A DNA stretch of 64,000 bases. Source: Heterostelium multicystogenum. Lineage: Eukaryota; Evosea; Eumycetozoa; Acytosteliales; Acytosteliaceae. The stretch spans positions 62,001-126,000 of the forward strand of contig RCNN01000019.1 in the NCBI GenBank assembly GCA_003667245.1, in the 5' to 3' direction. The translations under genes and the position numbers were made by a program. Below, piece after piece: positions 51,094 to 62,300 of this stretch; position 1 is the first letter of the stretch, and every line of letters begins with the position of its first letter. Below the pieces are notes generated by a model. It had not been told where the DNA came from. It worked only from the letters and a program-made list of their open reading frames with translations, and searched no databases.

Positions 51094-52323
51094 TTAGTTT
51101 AATGTGACATAGGTGGCCGGCACCAATCCACGTGTTTCCATGTGCTTCACCTTCCCACCACTCACCATCGCAACTGAAAATAGTAATTTGGTCACCTGCT
51201 TTAAATGATAATTCTGTTGAATCCAAACCTGTGAAATCATAGATTGCTGTTTGCTTTCTTTTGTCCAGCACTGGAATATTTGATAAGCAGGGTTGGGTTG
51301 ATGTGACAGTTGAAATCTGTGGTTGTTTCACCTGGTTTACGAACATCTTTGATATCTTTTGCTAATGGTCCACTTGTAGTTGTGTATTCAGGGGTTGTCT
51401 TTGTTTTAATTGAAGCATTAGATTTGAAAGCTGGGTCGTTTCTAATATTAACTGAAGCCGATGAGTGATTGACTGGAGTAATAACACTTGGGTGATCAGC
51501 ACCTGCTCTATCGTCTATATGAGATACCATTGCTGGTAAATGTGCCCACTCAGAAGCCATATTTCTATATAAATCTTCTTGTGATTTAATTAACTATAAT
51601 GATACAATTAATAATGTATTTAATTAAGCAATAGACCTTCTATAATAACTTACAGCAGCTAAAAGGAATCTAAAGTATGGATTTTATCATCATATAACAA
51701 TGGCAAATCTCTAACCAATTCGGCATGTAGTGATTCATATCCTTCTCTACAGATTTTATACTTTTCTTCAGTCTATTAAAAAGTGTATTAGTTAAACTAT
51801 CAGAGATCATAACGATAAACTGCAACATACTGGAGCTAATCTATTCTTTGCTGAACTGCTGGTTGCTTTCTCTCTCAATTTACCGAGTTCATTCTTATAA
51901 CGATCCATATCCACTTTACGGGTGGTGAGTTCTTCCATACGTTTCTTGATCTCTTTATATTGAGCTAAATAGTCAGCAAGTGGCTTATTGAATGATTCGT
52001 TTGTTCGATCTTCATATGTTTTTCTGTGATTTTCAAATCCAGAGGCGATTTCTTTGATCTGTGTTCCTGGGACAAAACAACTTGTCAGTGGCTTCATAGA
52101 GATCGCAAGTATCAGCAGAGATATCAGTCATAGTCTTGTTGAGATCCTTCAATAGATCATTGACCTTCTTTGAATTCTTTTGAATACGAATAAGACGTTC
52201 TCCCACAGAAAGAATTTTTTCCTTCTCATAGTGATATTGTACATCTATAGTTTCATCTGAATGACCTGTTTTTGTCATCAATCTTTGTTTGGTACGAGCA
52301 AATGATGTTTTGAATCCGTCCAT
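51094..52323 (-). CDS. BAR-SH3 protein (amphiphysin/Rvs167-like)
   Basis: Exons are 52323-51831, 51772-51654 and 51593-51094. The N-terminus (MDGFKTSFARTKQRLMTKTG) could form an N-BAR amphipathic helix. A BAR coiled coil follows, including the block PYFRFLLAA plus IKSQEDLYRNMASEW across intron 2. A Thr/Ser/Pro linker leads to a C-terminal SH3 domain with AIYDFTGLDSTELSFKAGD, EWWEGEA and a terminal GLVPATYVTLN. Such proteins bend membranes during endocytosis and bind actin regulators through SH3. Frame breaks lie near 52080, 51690, 51300 and 51135. The last one hides the ALYDY-type terminus: read in the other frame, the protein ends TYVTLN with TAA at 51094. Family assignment is strong; the exact orthologue is not. 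Confidence 0.85.
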
Positions 52324-53312
52324 CTTTCTCTAACTCTTCTTCTGTTATAGCTATATATATATAACAATTGCAATTGAAAGTGATAAACTAAAATATAAAT
52401 TGATAGATAGGTATGTTACAGTATTTTGAATGTGGGGTTGTTCGTGTTGTTGTTTTATTATTATTATTCTTATATTATAAGTGAGATTTAATACAATGAA
52501 ACAACAAAAAAAATCATTAATTAAATTCATTAAAAGAATATTTGCAAAAATAAAAATATTAATTTAAATAAAATAAAATTAAAAATATGTAACCAAGATC
52601 TAGATGACGTTATTCGATTCAGGGAGTTATTTGGTTTTACTTCTCAAAAAAACATTAATTTGTGCCACTGTCAGTGGAAAACTAAATATTAATACGCTTA
52701 TTGTATATTACAAACAACTCCATCCATATATGTATATCTTAAAATCATTCACTCATTCAATGAAAACAACACGACAGTTACAACTAACAACAATAACACT
52801 TTTACTTTACACTTTATAAAATATATATAAATATAAAGATTAGTAATAATTATTAAATCATGTGATGTTGGAAAATAGTTTGTTCATTTTTACATTTATT
52901 TAAATGATTCGTTTTGAGTTGTTGTGTCATATTTTTTATTAGTATTAACATTAAGAAATTTATTATAACGATAGATTTTTGAGAATTTTTAGATAATTTG
53001 ATTGATACACTAAGTGATCGATCAGGTGGTAATGGGCACTTGAGAAAGATTATCGAAGATCTTCCTCTTCAAATCAAAATTTTCGAATATTTCTCTAAAA
53101 ATTCTTGCAATCTATTTAGGATAATAATATATATACTACTCATGAGAGCAATGTTGTAATCATATTTATTTTATAAGTTTGAAATAATTAATAGTATTAT
53201 TGTAGTAATATATGTGTATGATCAGAGATTTATTTATATTCAAAAGCATTAGTATTTATTTGTAGTAGTTGTAAAGAACGTACGAAAAAGTGATAATTAG
53301 TAGAAGCAGGAA
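52324..53312. other. Divergent AT-rich spacer
   Basis: This spacer separates the BAR-SH3 gene and the tRNase Z gene, which diverge. It is AT-rich with (TTA)n near 52455-52470. A 71-codon ORF at 52604-52819 has no recognisable feature and was not accepted as a gene. Confidence 0.55.
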
Positions 53313-55627
53313 ATGGTAAAATCATATTTTAGATATTTCAGGTGAACAAAACGATCTGTCGGCATCGATCTACGCATTCTTTGACAAAGATAGATACTTT
53401 TTCGAGTGTGGTGAGGCCGCCCAGCGTGTCTACAAAGAACGATCCAGTATAAAGATTAGTAAAATCAAAACTATCTTCTTGACCACACTCTCGTGGGAAT
53501 CGACAGGTGGTCTTATTGGTGTATTTTATCTGTTGGCCGGCATCGAAGACTGTAAAGAAGTCGATATCTATGGTCCTCCAGGTCTCTATAATGCCTTCTA
53601 TCACTCGAGAGAGTTTTTAAATATGTAAATATCCTAAACAACTGCTATGTCAATATCTACTCTTTACTAATCCTTTTGAATGGAATGTTACAGTGAACTT
53701 AAAGTTAATATTTATGAAATGAATTCCACTATTCCCCAAGTCTTGAATTTGGAGCAACTCACAGTTACAACTGTACCCATTTCCAAGAATATCAATGCTA
53801 CTGATGGTGAAGTGGATACTGCACCTTTTAGATTGAAAAGCTATCATAACTACTTACAGTTAGAGCAATGGGAAGCTTTGATGGCAGCAACATGCCAACA
53901 GAGAAAATCCATGTATGTCAATGTAAAGCCAATTGACAATGATAGGCTGACCGTTGATAAGGACTTGGTAATTTGTTATATTGGTGAAACCAATAACTAC
54001 CAGGTAGATTTTATCCGGATCGTGCATTGGCTCTTGGTGTTACTAAGGGACCAATGTTCCAAGCACTTACAAGCGGAAAGTCTGTCGTTACCAAAGATGG
54101 AAAAACAGTCACACCAGAGCAAGTAATGGATCCCCAACAACCTGGCACCAAGTTCGTCATTATACGTTGTCCATCCGCTGAATACTTGGATTCACTTTTG
54201 AATTCCCAACTTGGAAAGCAAGAGAATATCAAAGATATCCAGATTGTAGTAAATTTGACACCAGCCAGTGTTTTGGAGTCCGAAAGATACCAAAGCTTTA
54301 TGAAGCAATTCAGCACTTCCACAAAGCACATCATTGTCAACAATGAAAACTGTGAAAATTATGACCAGCTGTTATCTTCTGACAAGGAAATTGAAAAGAT
54401 GAGACATTTCCTACCGAGTATCTTTGGCAAGAAATGTCCAGAAAGACCTATTAAGCAACTTTGTCTTAGTGGAGAAATTGAGCATTTGACTTGTTGCCAA
54501 AAGATGACAAGAGTTGGTTTAGCACCACCAGCATGTGCAGGTGAAATATCTTTTGTAAGAATGGAGGATGAAGTTTCAGAAGACAAGAAAGAAACCAAAC
54601 TTGTTGAGGAGTTGATGAAGTCTGAAAAGGCAGCTGCCCTCAGACAACAGATTGTTGATGTTAATCAAATGTTGGAGTCTCAAGATAACAAGAAATTATA
54701 TCCAAGAGTATTGTTTACTGGAACAGGTGCAAGCAAACCATCTAAAGAGAGAAATGTAACCGGACATCTAGTTGAGACCGTGGAAGGTAAATACATGCTC
54801 CTTGATTGTGGTGAAGGAACCTACGGACAGTTGGTCAGATTCTTTGGAAAAGAAAAAGGTTAATGAGATTTTAAAGAATCTCGAACTGATCTGGATTTCA
54901 CATAACCATGCCGATCACCATCTTGGAACACCTTTAATGATCGAACGTGTCAATCAAATCAGATGTGGATTGAATTTGCCACAAGTATTAGTTATTGCAC
55001 CTTCAGAAATTGTAGATTGGCTTCAAGGATTGACTCAAATTCTTCATGCCTCACATGATGGATTTGAATTTGATCAACAAGATAAACTTGTAGAGTAAGT
55101 AATATATATATTAGTATATTATTATGAAATATTAATGTAAATTTAATCAATTCAGTCAATGTTATGAAAGATTAGGTATAAAATCGTGGGTAAATGCACA
55201 TGTAGATCACTGTGAGAATGCAAGAGGAGCTGTCATTGAATTCATAGAGGATGGATTCAAATTGTCATACAGTGGCGACACCAGACCATGCGATAATTTC
55301 ATTACAGCAGGTCATGGATCTAATTTAATGATTCACGAAGCTACTTTTGAGGATGATTTACAGGGTGATGCAATCGACAAGAAGCACTCTACAATCGGAG
55401 AGGCTCTGACAGTTGGATACAAAATGCAAGCAAAGACCTCTATTTGCACACACTTTAGTCAAAAAACTAAATGTCTCAATAACATCAATGCAGAAACGAC
55501 CAGTAAACCCAACAGCTATGGAATGTCCTACGATTTTCTCTATGTTTCTCCTTATCAGTATCCACTCTTCAAGAGTCTACTTGAACTCATAGATTTAGAA
55601 GAGGAAATTAGACAACAAATAAAATAG
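53313..55627 (+). CDS. tRNase Z, long form (ELAC2-type)
   Basis: This endonuclease removes the 3' trailer from precursor tRNAs. The long form has two metallo-beta-lactamase halves. The degenerate N-terminal half includes LSASIYAFFDKDRYFFECGE, KTIFLTTLSWESTGGLIG and IYGPPGL. The C-terminal half has PRVLFTGTGASKPSKERN, LLDCGEGTYGQL and the zinc motif HNHADHHLG. Further on are SYSGDTRPC with the metal-bridging Asp, EATFEDD, KKHSTIGEA and a final THFSQ. All expected catalytic blocks are present. Introns lie near 53625-53695 and 55095-55155. Frame breaks lie near 53335, 54010 and 54855. The proposed start at 53313 needs one base fewer before GEQNDLS. The long form acts in nucleus and mitochondria in other eukaryotes. 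Stop is TAG at 55625-55627. Confidence 0.9.
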
Positions 55628-55705
55628 TGACCAAGATGTTTAAATGCGCGAGTACAGATTCTGTCAGCACACAAACCGTGCTAAACTTAAACCGATCTTG
55701 GATCA
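55628..55705 (+). other. Long imperfect stem-loop directly after the tRNase Z stop, followed by T6
   Basis: The arm TGACCAAGATGTTTAA (55628-55643) pairs with TTAAACCGATCTTGGATCA (55687-55705) over 16 base pairs, with a one-base and a two-base bulge. Inside are two smaller stems. One is ACAG-ATT-CTGT at 55654-55664. The other is AGCAC-ACAAACC-GTGCT at 55666-55682. T6 follows at 55707-55712. The stem begins at the first base after the stop codon. It could be a 3' UTR or terminator structure, or a small Pol III-type RNA. Strand is uncertain; + is chosen because of the T-run. Confidence 0.45.
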
Positions 55706-55736
55706 GTTTTTTAGTTTTTTGATTTGCAAATAACAA

Positions 55737-55916
55737 TTAAATTAATTTTTGATTTTTTTCCAGAATCCCAGGTGGAATTTTTGGGTAGAAAGCTTGCAGA
55801 GCATTGTTCTGTTGATTGATTCCATTTAATGACAGGCAATTAGCATCTCGATTTATTGATATTTTACAGAAAGTAAAGAAAAAAACAACAAAGATATAAA
55901 TAACATAAGTTTTCAT
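55737..55916 (-). CDS. Possible small secreted protein (about 60 aa)
   Basis: From the ATG at 55916 the ORF encodes MKTYVIYIFVVFFFTFCKIS, a typical signal peptide. A polar segment of about 35 residues ending in LEKNQKLI follows, with TAA at 55737. An in-frame upstream extension exists but begins in AT-rich sequence and lies in the 5' region of the divergent B-box gene. No family is recognised. It could be a genuine short secreted peptide, the start of a longer gene lost to a frame break, or chance. Confidence 0.35.
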   Translation of the reverse strand: MKTYVIYIFVVFFFTFCKISINRDANCLSLNGINQQNNALQAFYPKIPPGILEKNQKLI

Positions 55917-55950
55917 TTGTATGATTATATTTTTATAGATATTATATATT

Positions 55951-57540
55951 ATGGATAGAATCGTTGGTAAAGTAGAGAATGCTTTGGTGCTCAGTCGACC
56001 ATGGAGATGAATATATAAAAGCAAAAGTATTTGTTGTAGTTGCGAAGTGTACTTTTGCGATAAGTGTGATGCTGAAAAACATAAATCAAGTGATCAAGCC
56101 AACATTACAAATGATCATGAAATGCATATCCGTATTCCTGTTGGTAAGTTTAAATAAATATCTAAAACTCGCAGATTATTTCTGTTTTTGGTTTAATCAT
56201 TGGAAAATTATTAACATAATATTATCACCATTAATATCGACTGAATATACTATAGATCATGTTATAGGTGATGACGAAGACGATCCTTCACATAGAGATG
56301 AAAATGATAAAAAGAAATTACACCAAAATGATAAGAATAATAAGAATGGTGTTACCAAATCAGAAATTATAAAGGAGTTGGAGAATGAGAAGAAGGAACA
56401 AGAGAAACGTGAAAAGGAATTGGAAAAAGAAAAAGAAAAGAAAGAAAAGGAGAAGAAGGAGAAAGAAAAGAAGGAAAAGTTTAAAGAGAAAGTGGAAAAT
56501 ACCAGTTCAAATAATTTACCGCTACCAAAGAAAGATACAGAAGGAACTATTTTCGAGGAGGACATTGAAACTATCGAGAGTACTACTTCAAATGAAATGA
56601 TTTTCAACAATGTCAAGGGTGGAACAAATTCATGTGCATTGGAAGAAGGTGAAGAAGATGCAGTCGATGAAGAGGCACAAGAGGACAATGTTGAGGCTGC
56701 ACACATTGTGCAAGGTGTGTTTGAAGGTTTGATCGAGCTTGGCAGTGGAATTGGAGATGGTGTAACAGGAATCATTGCTGATCCAGTGGCTGGTGCGAAA
56801 GAAGGTGGTGCCAAAGGTTTTCTTTAAGGGTGTTGGTAAAGGTTTGAGTGGTTTTGCCTTGAAGCCCGTGAAAGGAGCATCTGGTTTCATCATAAAGACA
56901 GCCGAAGGTTTGAGAAACACTCCTGAAACCATTTTTTACACCAAAGAACCAACATATCGACGTTGTTAAGGAGAAAGAAGCAACTCACTTGCTTGATGGA
57001 CTGTACCAAGGTACACTTGGACTGGGCAAAGGAATCTTTGAGGGTGTCACTGGTATCATTGCTGAGCCTGTCAAAGGTGTACAAGAGCAAGGTGGTAAGG
57101 GTTTCTTTGTCGGTTTAGGTAAAGGTTTGATGGGTGTAGTTTTGAAGCCAGTATCAGGTGCAATGGAGTTTGTCAGTAAGCAATTGAGGGTCTGGCTAAT
57201 ACACCTCAAACCATTATCGATGCCATCGAGGCAAAGAAGGCAACTAAACAAATGAAGGCTGAGAGAGAAGCAAGAGACAACGAAGAGAACAGCAGTTTGG
57301 AAAATCCAGATGATCATGTATTGTCCACCTATGAAGTTGCCACCAACCCACTCAAACAAACAGAAATCATCACCATCTCTAACATCTGCAAGCAAAATGT
57401 CACCACAATTAAACCGTTTCAGTAAGAGCAAAGAAGAAGAGCAAAGATCACAACAAGAATACAATGCAAAATGGTTAGAGAAAAATCAAGTGATATCAGG
57501 AGATAGTATTAGCAGTATAGAATTTAAAAACTATAAATAA
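55951..57540 (+). CDS. B-box-type zinc finger protein with two VPS13 C-terminus-like modules
   Basis: Exon 1 (55951-56143) starts MDRIVGKVENAL. After one frame break it encodes a zinc-binding segment with CSVDHGDEY, ICCSCEVYFCDKCDAEKH and a His pair, a B-box-like pattern. Exon 2 starts at 56256 (DHVIGDDEDD). It continues as a very long Lys/Glu coiled coil and an acidic patch. Two tandem modules follow at about 56707-56935 and 57000-57215. Each has GVTGII-A-PV-GA/V, GG-KGFF-G(V/L)GKGL-G, then KPV-GA and EGL-NTP-TI. This motif resembles the amphipathic C-terminal region of VPS13/ATG2 lipid-transfer proteins that targets membranes. No VPS13 lipid-transfer chain is present. Frame breaks lie near 55980, 56822, 56955, 57190 and 57415. 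A membrane-targeted adaptor is inferred. Confidence 0.7.
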
Positions 57541-57961
57541 ATCGAATAATTAGTTGTATATCAGAGATTTATTTTAGTGATAAGAGTAGAATAAGATTTG
57601 AAAGATGTGTTGTAGTATTTATCTGACAATTAAATTGTATAAAAATCGGGTTTTATAAGAATTTTTCTACCATAGCTTCCACTATTCTGACTTGGGCCAG
57701 ACATCTTTCAAGAGTTATCGGTTGAAGTCTTCTTCTATAACGCCTGACAATAATTTTCAAAAGATATCTCTTAAAACTATTTACTTAGTTTCCAAATTAT
57801 TACCATCTATTGAATAATCTATTTCAAAAATTCACATCATTAACAAACACACTTTAAAATCAATCAGTTTTTGCATTATTTGAGGGGTTTTTTTTTTTAG
57901 AGACGATTATTTTAGAGGTTTTGAAAATAAAAATTTGATTTTTTAGGAATTTTCACCAAAT
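57541..57961. other. Spacer upstream of the tRNA gene
   Basis: About 420 bp separates the B-box gene stop and the tRNA-Ser gene. It is AT-rich with T9-10 near 57889 and no ORF or known promoter element that I can identify. Confidence 0.6.
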
Positions 57962-58041
57962 GACACCTTAGCCAAGTGGTTACGGCGATTGACTAGAAAT
58001 CAATTCCTTCGGGGGCGCAGGTTCGAATCCTGCAGGTGTCG
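57962..58041 (+). tRNA. tRNA-Ser (anticodon AGA)
   Basis: A complete cloverleaf can be drawn. The acceptor GACACCT pairs with AGGTGTC, with discriminator G. The D arm is GCC/GGC. The anticodon stem ATTGA/TCAAT encloses the loop CTAGAAA, so the anticodon is AGA, reading UCU. A long variable arm (TCC TTCG GGGGC) is typical of serine tRNAs. The T arm is GCAGG-TTCGAAT-CCTGC. Internal A box (TAGCCAAGTGG) and B box (GGTTCGAATCC) are intact. There is no intron and no encoded CCA. An LTR retrotransposon begins 55 bp downstream. Confidence 0.95.
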
Positions 58042-58091
58042 TAAATATTTATTAAATATATAATTCCGTATGCGGTATTTTCATTTCATCC

Positions 58092-58096
58092 TATGA
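58092..58096. repeat. Target site duplication, left copy (TATGA)
   Basis: TATGA directly precedes the 5' LTR and matches 62975-62979 after the 3' LTR. Five bases is the usual duplication length for Ty3-type integrases. Confidence 0.9.
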
Positions 58097-58266
58097 TGTA
58101 AAACACGAAGTTCAAAAATCATAAAAATAAGAAATTTATAGTATAAAAACCGAAAATAATCAAATAAACAAATCATTCCAATTAATAACCCTAATTCCTC
58201 TATAGTTATAATTAATTATTGTTAATAGATCCTATATATATACGTTTTATTTGTTACTCTTTTAAA
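58097..58266 (+). repeat. 5' LTR of the chromovirus
   Basis: This 170-bp direct repeat starts TGTAAAACACG and ends CTCTTTTAAA. It is identical to the 3' LTR except for one extra C in AAAACCGAAAA near 58150. The 3' terminus AAA departs from the common CA. It contains TATATATATA near the end, a candidate promoter region. Right after it comes a T-rich stretch with no obvious tRNA-complementary primer binding site. Confidence 0.95.
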
Positions 58267-58315
58267 CTTTTTTTTATTTTTTATCGTACTTATATAATAA
58301 TTAATAAGATTAAGA

Positions 58316-59370
58316 ATGGCTACTAAACAGTTATTTAAGAATACAAAGAGGGATGAGCATGATCCAGGAGGGAAATTGGAGTCACTACAGTTGATAGTCG
58401 AGAACCAGACAATGGTGTTGTCTAAGGTGCAAGAGGAGTTTAAGGTACACCTAGAAAGAAGGGAAAAAGAGTTTAAAGAACAAATAGAACAAAGAGACAA
58501 GGAATATAAGGAACAAGCAACTCAAAGAGAAAAAGCATTTAAGGATCAACAAAAATTTTAATGAGGCGTTGTTGGAAAACTTGTTGAAGTTAAATGGAAA
58601 GATAAAAGAAGTCGAGGTAGAAGAAGTAGTGAAAGGAGAAGGAAATTGGAGAATTGAACTTAGAGCTGAAGCTCGAGAGTTAAATAAGTTAAAAAGAGTT
58701 CGCAACTTTCAAACATGAGTTGTTGAAAAGTATTAGAGACATGGATATTAGAGATGACGACCGGAAGAAGTTTTTACTGAGAGCTAGTTTAAGTGAAAAA
58801 AGAGCAGTAATTTATGAAGCAGTTGACGAAGAGGCAACTTTTGAAGAAGTTTTAAATAAGTTGGAGGAGAGTGAATTAACAACACATCAAAGAGACCAAG
58901 TAGGAGCTTGTATTGAAAGTCTTGACAAACATGAGTTAAGATTTGGGGTACAACAAAGTGAAAAGAGTTCAAATTCATTAGAGAGCTACATAGCTTTTTG
59001 GATGGATAACCATGCAATATCGAGGTTAAGTGATGAAACCAAGAAATATATGTTCTTCAAGAACTTGGTATATGATGATTATAAACAGAAAGTCGAGAAG
59101 TATATATTCAGATCAGATTATCGTAGTAAAGGATTCATGGATATGATCGACCATGCCAGAAGCTACATCATGGATAGGAGTTCTTTTAGAGGTCACATTC
59201 AGAAAAAGAATTATGGTACCCGTGATCATAAAGAGTCAGTTACTAGATCTGCCGTTAGACCTAGTGCCGTAAGAGAAGAAGGTAAAGAAGGATCGAGATC
59301 GGAGTTTAGATGCTACAATTGTGAGGGTATAGGACACAGTGCTAAGGTGTGCCCAAGTAAGTCGAAATGA
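58316..59370 (+). CDS. gag: Gag protein of the chromovirus
   Basis: The ATG at 58316 lies 50 bp after the 5' LTR. The N-terminal region is a charged coiled coil with repeated KEFKEQ-like units (residues about 45-80). A capsid-like helical region follows, with SLESYIAFWMDNHAISRLSD. The C-terminus has a CCHC zinc knuckle, CYNCEGIGHSAKVC, that would bind genomic RNA. The frame slips at A5 runs 58551-58555 and 58691-58695; one A less in each restores a continuous Gag of about 350 aa. The stop is a single TGA at 59368-59370. Pol continues downstream in the same frame. Confidence 0.92.
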
Positions 59371-62300
59371 ACCGAGGTTAAGAAGAGTGGAAGGGAAGAG
59401 GTGAAGATGGAAGTGGCGTTAATTGATAGCAGTAGTAGCGATCATATTAAAGTCAAGTTGATGATAGGTGGAGTGGAAAGAAAAGTGATAGTCGATACGG
59501 GAGCGAAGAAATCCTTTATTAATAATAAATGGATTAGAAGTAGTGATAAGATAGAAACAAGAAGGAATTTAATAGTTAAATTGCCGTTCGAAGAAGGAAA
59601 TATTAGTAAGATAGTTAATAAGGCATTGTATACGAAGATAGAGTTAGGAAGTCAAATAGAAGTAGAGTTAAATGTGATAGATTTAGACGAAGAAATAGAA
59701 ATAATATTCGGTACGGATATTTTAGAGGAATTGAAATTAGAAATGGAATTGGATGGAAAGAAATGGAAAGTTAAGATGTTAAGTGAAGAAGTCGAAGTAG
59801 TTGATAGAACAATGGATGGGAAGGAAGAAATAGAAGAAATTAGTAATACAGAAGAAGAGATAGTATCCGAAGTAATGGATTTAATTGAAAAGGAAGATTT
59901 AGAAACGTTAGAGAAAGTAATAATAGAGAAATTCAGAGATGTTATCGTGGAGAAAGCTCCAGATTTTAGCGTAATTAAGAGAGATAATGATATTAGTCAT
60001 AGAATAGTTTTGAAAGAAGGAGTAGTAATTAAGAGTCAATATCCATTCAAGAAGTCGTTTAAGGAAGAATTAGATATTCAAAAGAAAGTAGATGAATTAT
60101 TAGAATTAGGCGTGGTAGAGAAAATAGCGGAAGATGTAGAAGATATTGTAGAATCACCAATTTTTTGCGGTGTATAAAAACGGAGAGTTTGATAGATTAG
60201 TAAATCAATTTAAGAAATTGAATGAAGGAACAGTAGATTTAGAGTATAAGATACCGATAATAGAAGACGTGTTGAATAGATTAAGTGGGAAAAGAATTTT
60301 TTCACTAGGTGATGTGATTAAAGGATATTTCCATGTAGAGTTAGAAGAGAGTTCGAGGAGGTTGACAGCCTTTAGAACGAAGAAAGGATTGTATTGGTAT
60401 AAGAGGATGGCGATGGGATTAAGTGGAGCACCAGCTAGATTTGCCGAGTTTATGGAATCGAATTTTGGAGATATTGTCGATAATTATTTCGATGATCTCA
60501 TAGCAGCAGATGATACTGTTTTGGAGAATGTTAGAAGAGTGATTAAGATGTTAATCAGGTGCAGAGAAAGAAAGATCTTTATTAGTAAGAAGAAAGTGAA
60601 GTTGTTTAGAAGAGAAATACAGATACTGGGTAGAACAATCAAATTCAATACAGTTAATAGTAGTAACTATAAGACAGAGTTGTTGGATCAAATGTCATAT
60701 CCAACTAATCCGAAGGAAGTGCAGAAAACGCTAGGATTTTTTAATTATTTTAGAAAATTCATAGACAAATACCCAGAGAAGACGAGACATTTGGAAGAAT
60801 TGCGTAAACATAAGAGAGAATTTGAAATTAGTGATGAAGCCAAGAAGGAATTTTATCAGTTAATCGGAGAATTGAAACAAACCGTAGATTTGTATTTACC
60901 AGACCCGTTGAAGGAGTACTATATTTACACGGACGCGAGTGATATTGGCATTAGTGCAATTATCAAGCAGAAGGATAAAGATGGAGTAGAGAGACCGGTG
61001 TTGTTTTATGGAAGAAGGTTGAAGAATACTGAACAGACGAAATCAATAGGATTTAGAGAGTTGTTGGCGATAAAGGAGTGTTTGAAGAAGAACATGAAGA
61101 TACTTTTGGGTAGTAAATTAAAGATCTTTACGGATCATTATAATTTGCTATACTTGAAGGATCAAGTGACTTTAACGAAAGATCAATTGAAAGCACTTGA
61201 AGTGTTATCACAATTCAATTACGAAATTAAGCATATTGACGGTGTAAAGAATGTAGGAGCGGATGTATTGTCGAGGTTGAACACTTATAGGATACCTATA
61301 GAGTGGGATTATTTGATGGAAGTTAAGGAAAGTTATAAAGGAAATAGTGACGTAGAGTTAGTGAAAGCGAGACATAAAGATACGTGGAGAGAACGTGAAG
61401 GTCTATTGTTTATCATAGACAAGGAAGGAAAAGAAAGATTAGTGTTGGTAGATGAAAAACATATCAAAGAGATAATTAGAGAGGCACACAGTACGCCATA
61501 TTGTGGGCACGGAGATAGTTTAAGAACGTATACGAGAATTAAGGAGAATTTCTATTGTAGGAAATTGTACGAGAAGGTGAAAGAGTTTTGTGATTATTGT
61601 GTAGAATGTCAACAAAATAGAATAGAAGTAAAGAAGAAAGCAAATATTCAGCCATTAGAGATAGCGGAAGGAGTCGGAATAGATATAAGTTTGGATTTTC
61701 TAGATTTACCAGAGAGTCTAAATGGTTATAATTATGTGTTAGTTGTCGTAGATAGATTCAGTAAATATACAACAATTATACCAACGAAGAAACAAATAAC
61801 AGCGATAGAGACAGCTAAACTAGTTCATGAAAATGTGTTTACATCATTTGGATTACCGTTATCGATAGTCAGTGATAGAGACCCCCGTTTTACGAGTGAA
61901 GTGTGGCAAGAATTATTCCGAAGAGTTGGATCGAAGTTGAGAATGTCTGTACCCAGACATCCCCAAAGTGATGGTCAGACCGAGAGACTGAATAGAAGTA
62001 TCAGAACGATGTTGAGAAAATTAGCCTTGGAGAAGAAGGAGAATTGGGACGAGGAGATCAAGAATATTCAATTTGCGATTAACTCAACCTATAATGCAAC
62101 AATTAAGAGATCCCCGTTTGAAGTAGTGTTAGGTTATGTACCGACATCACCTATAAATTTGTTTGCAAAACGAATTAGTGGAGAAGAAAGAGATGTGGTG
62201 AGAGAGATAGTTCGAGATTGTTTGTTAGACAAACAACTACAAATGTTAGAAGGAGAAGAGTTAGTGGAGAAGATTGATATCGTGAAAGGAGATTGGGTGT

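Noticed and set aside
52604..52819. 71-codon ORF on the + strand
   Set aside because: Lies in AT-rich divergent spacer with no family features.
55628..55705. Dictyostelid class I small RNA
   Set aside because: The end-pairing fits loosely, but the conserved internal motif I recall for that class is not clearly present and the length is greater.
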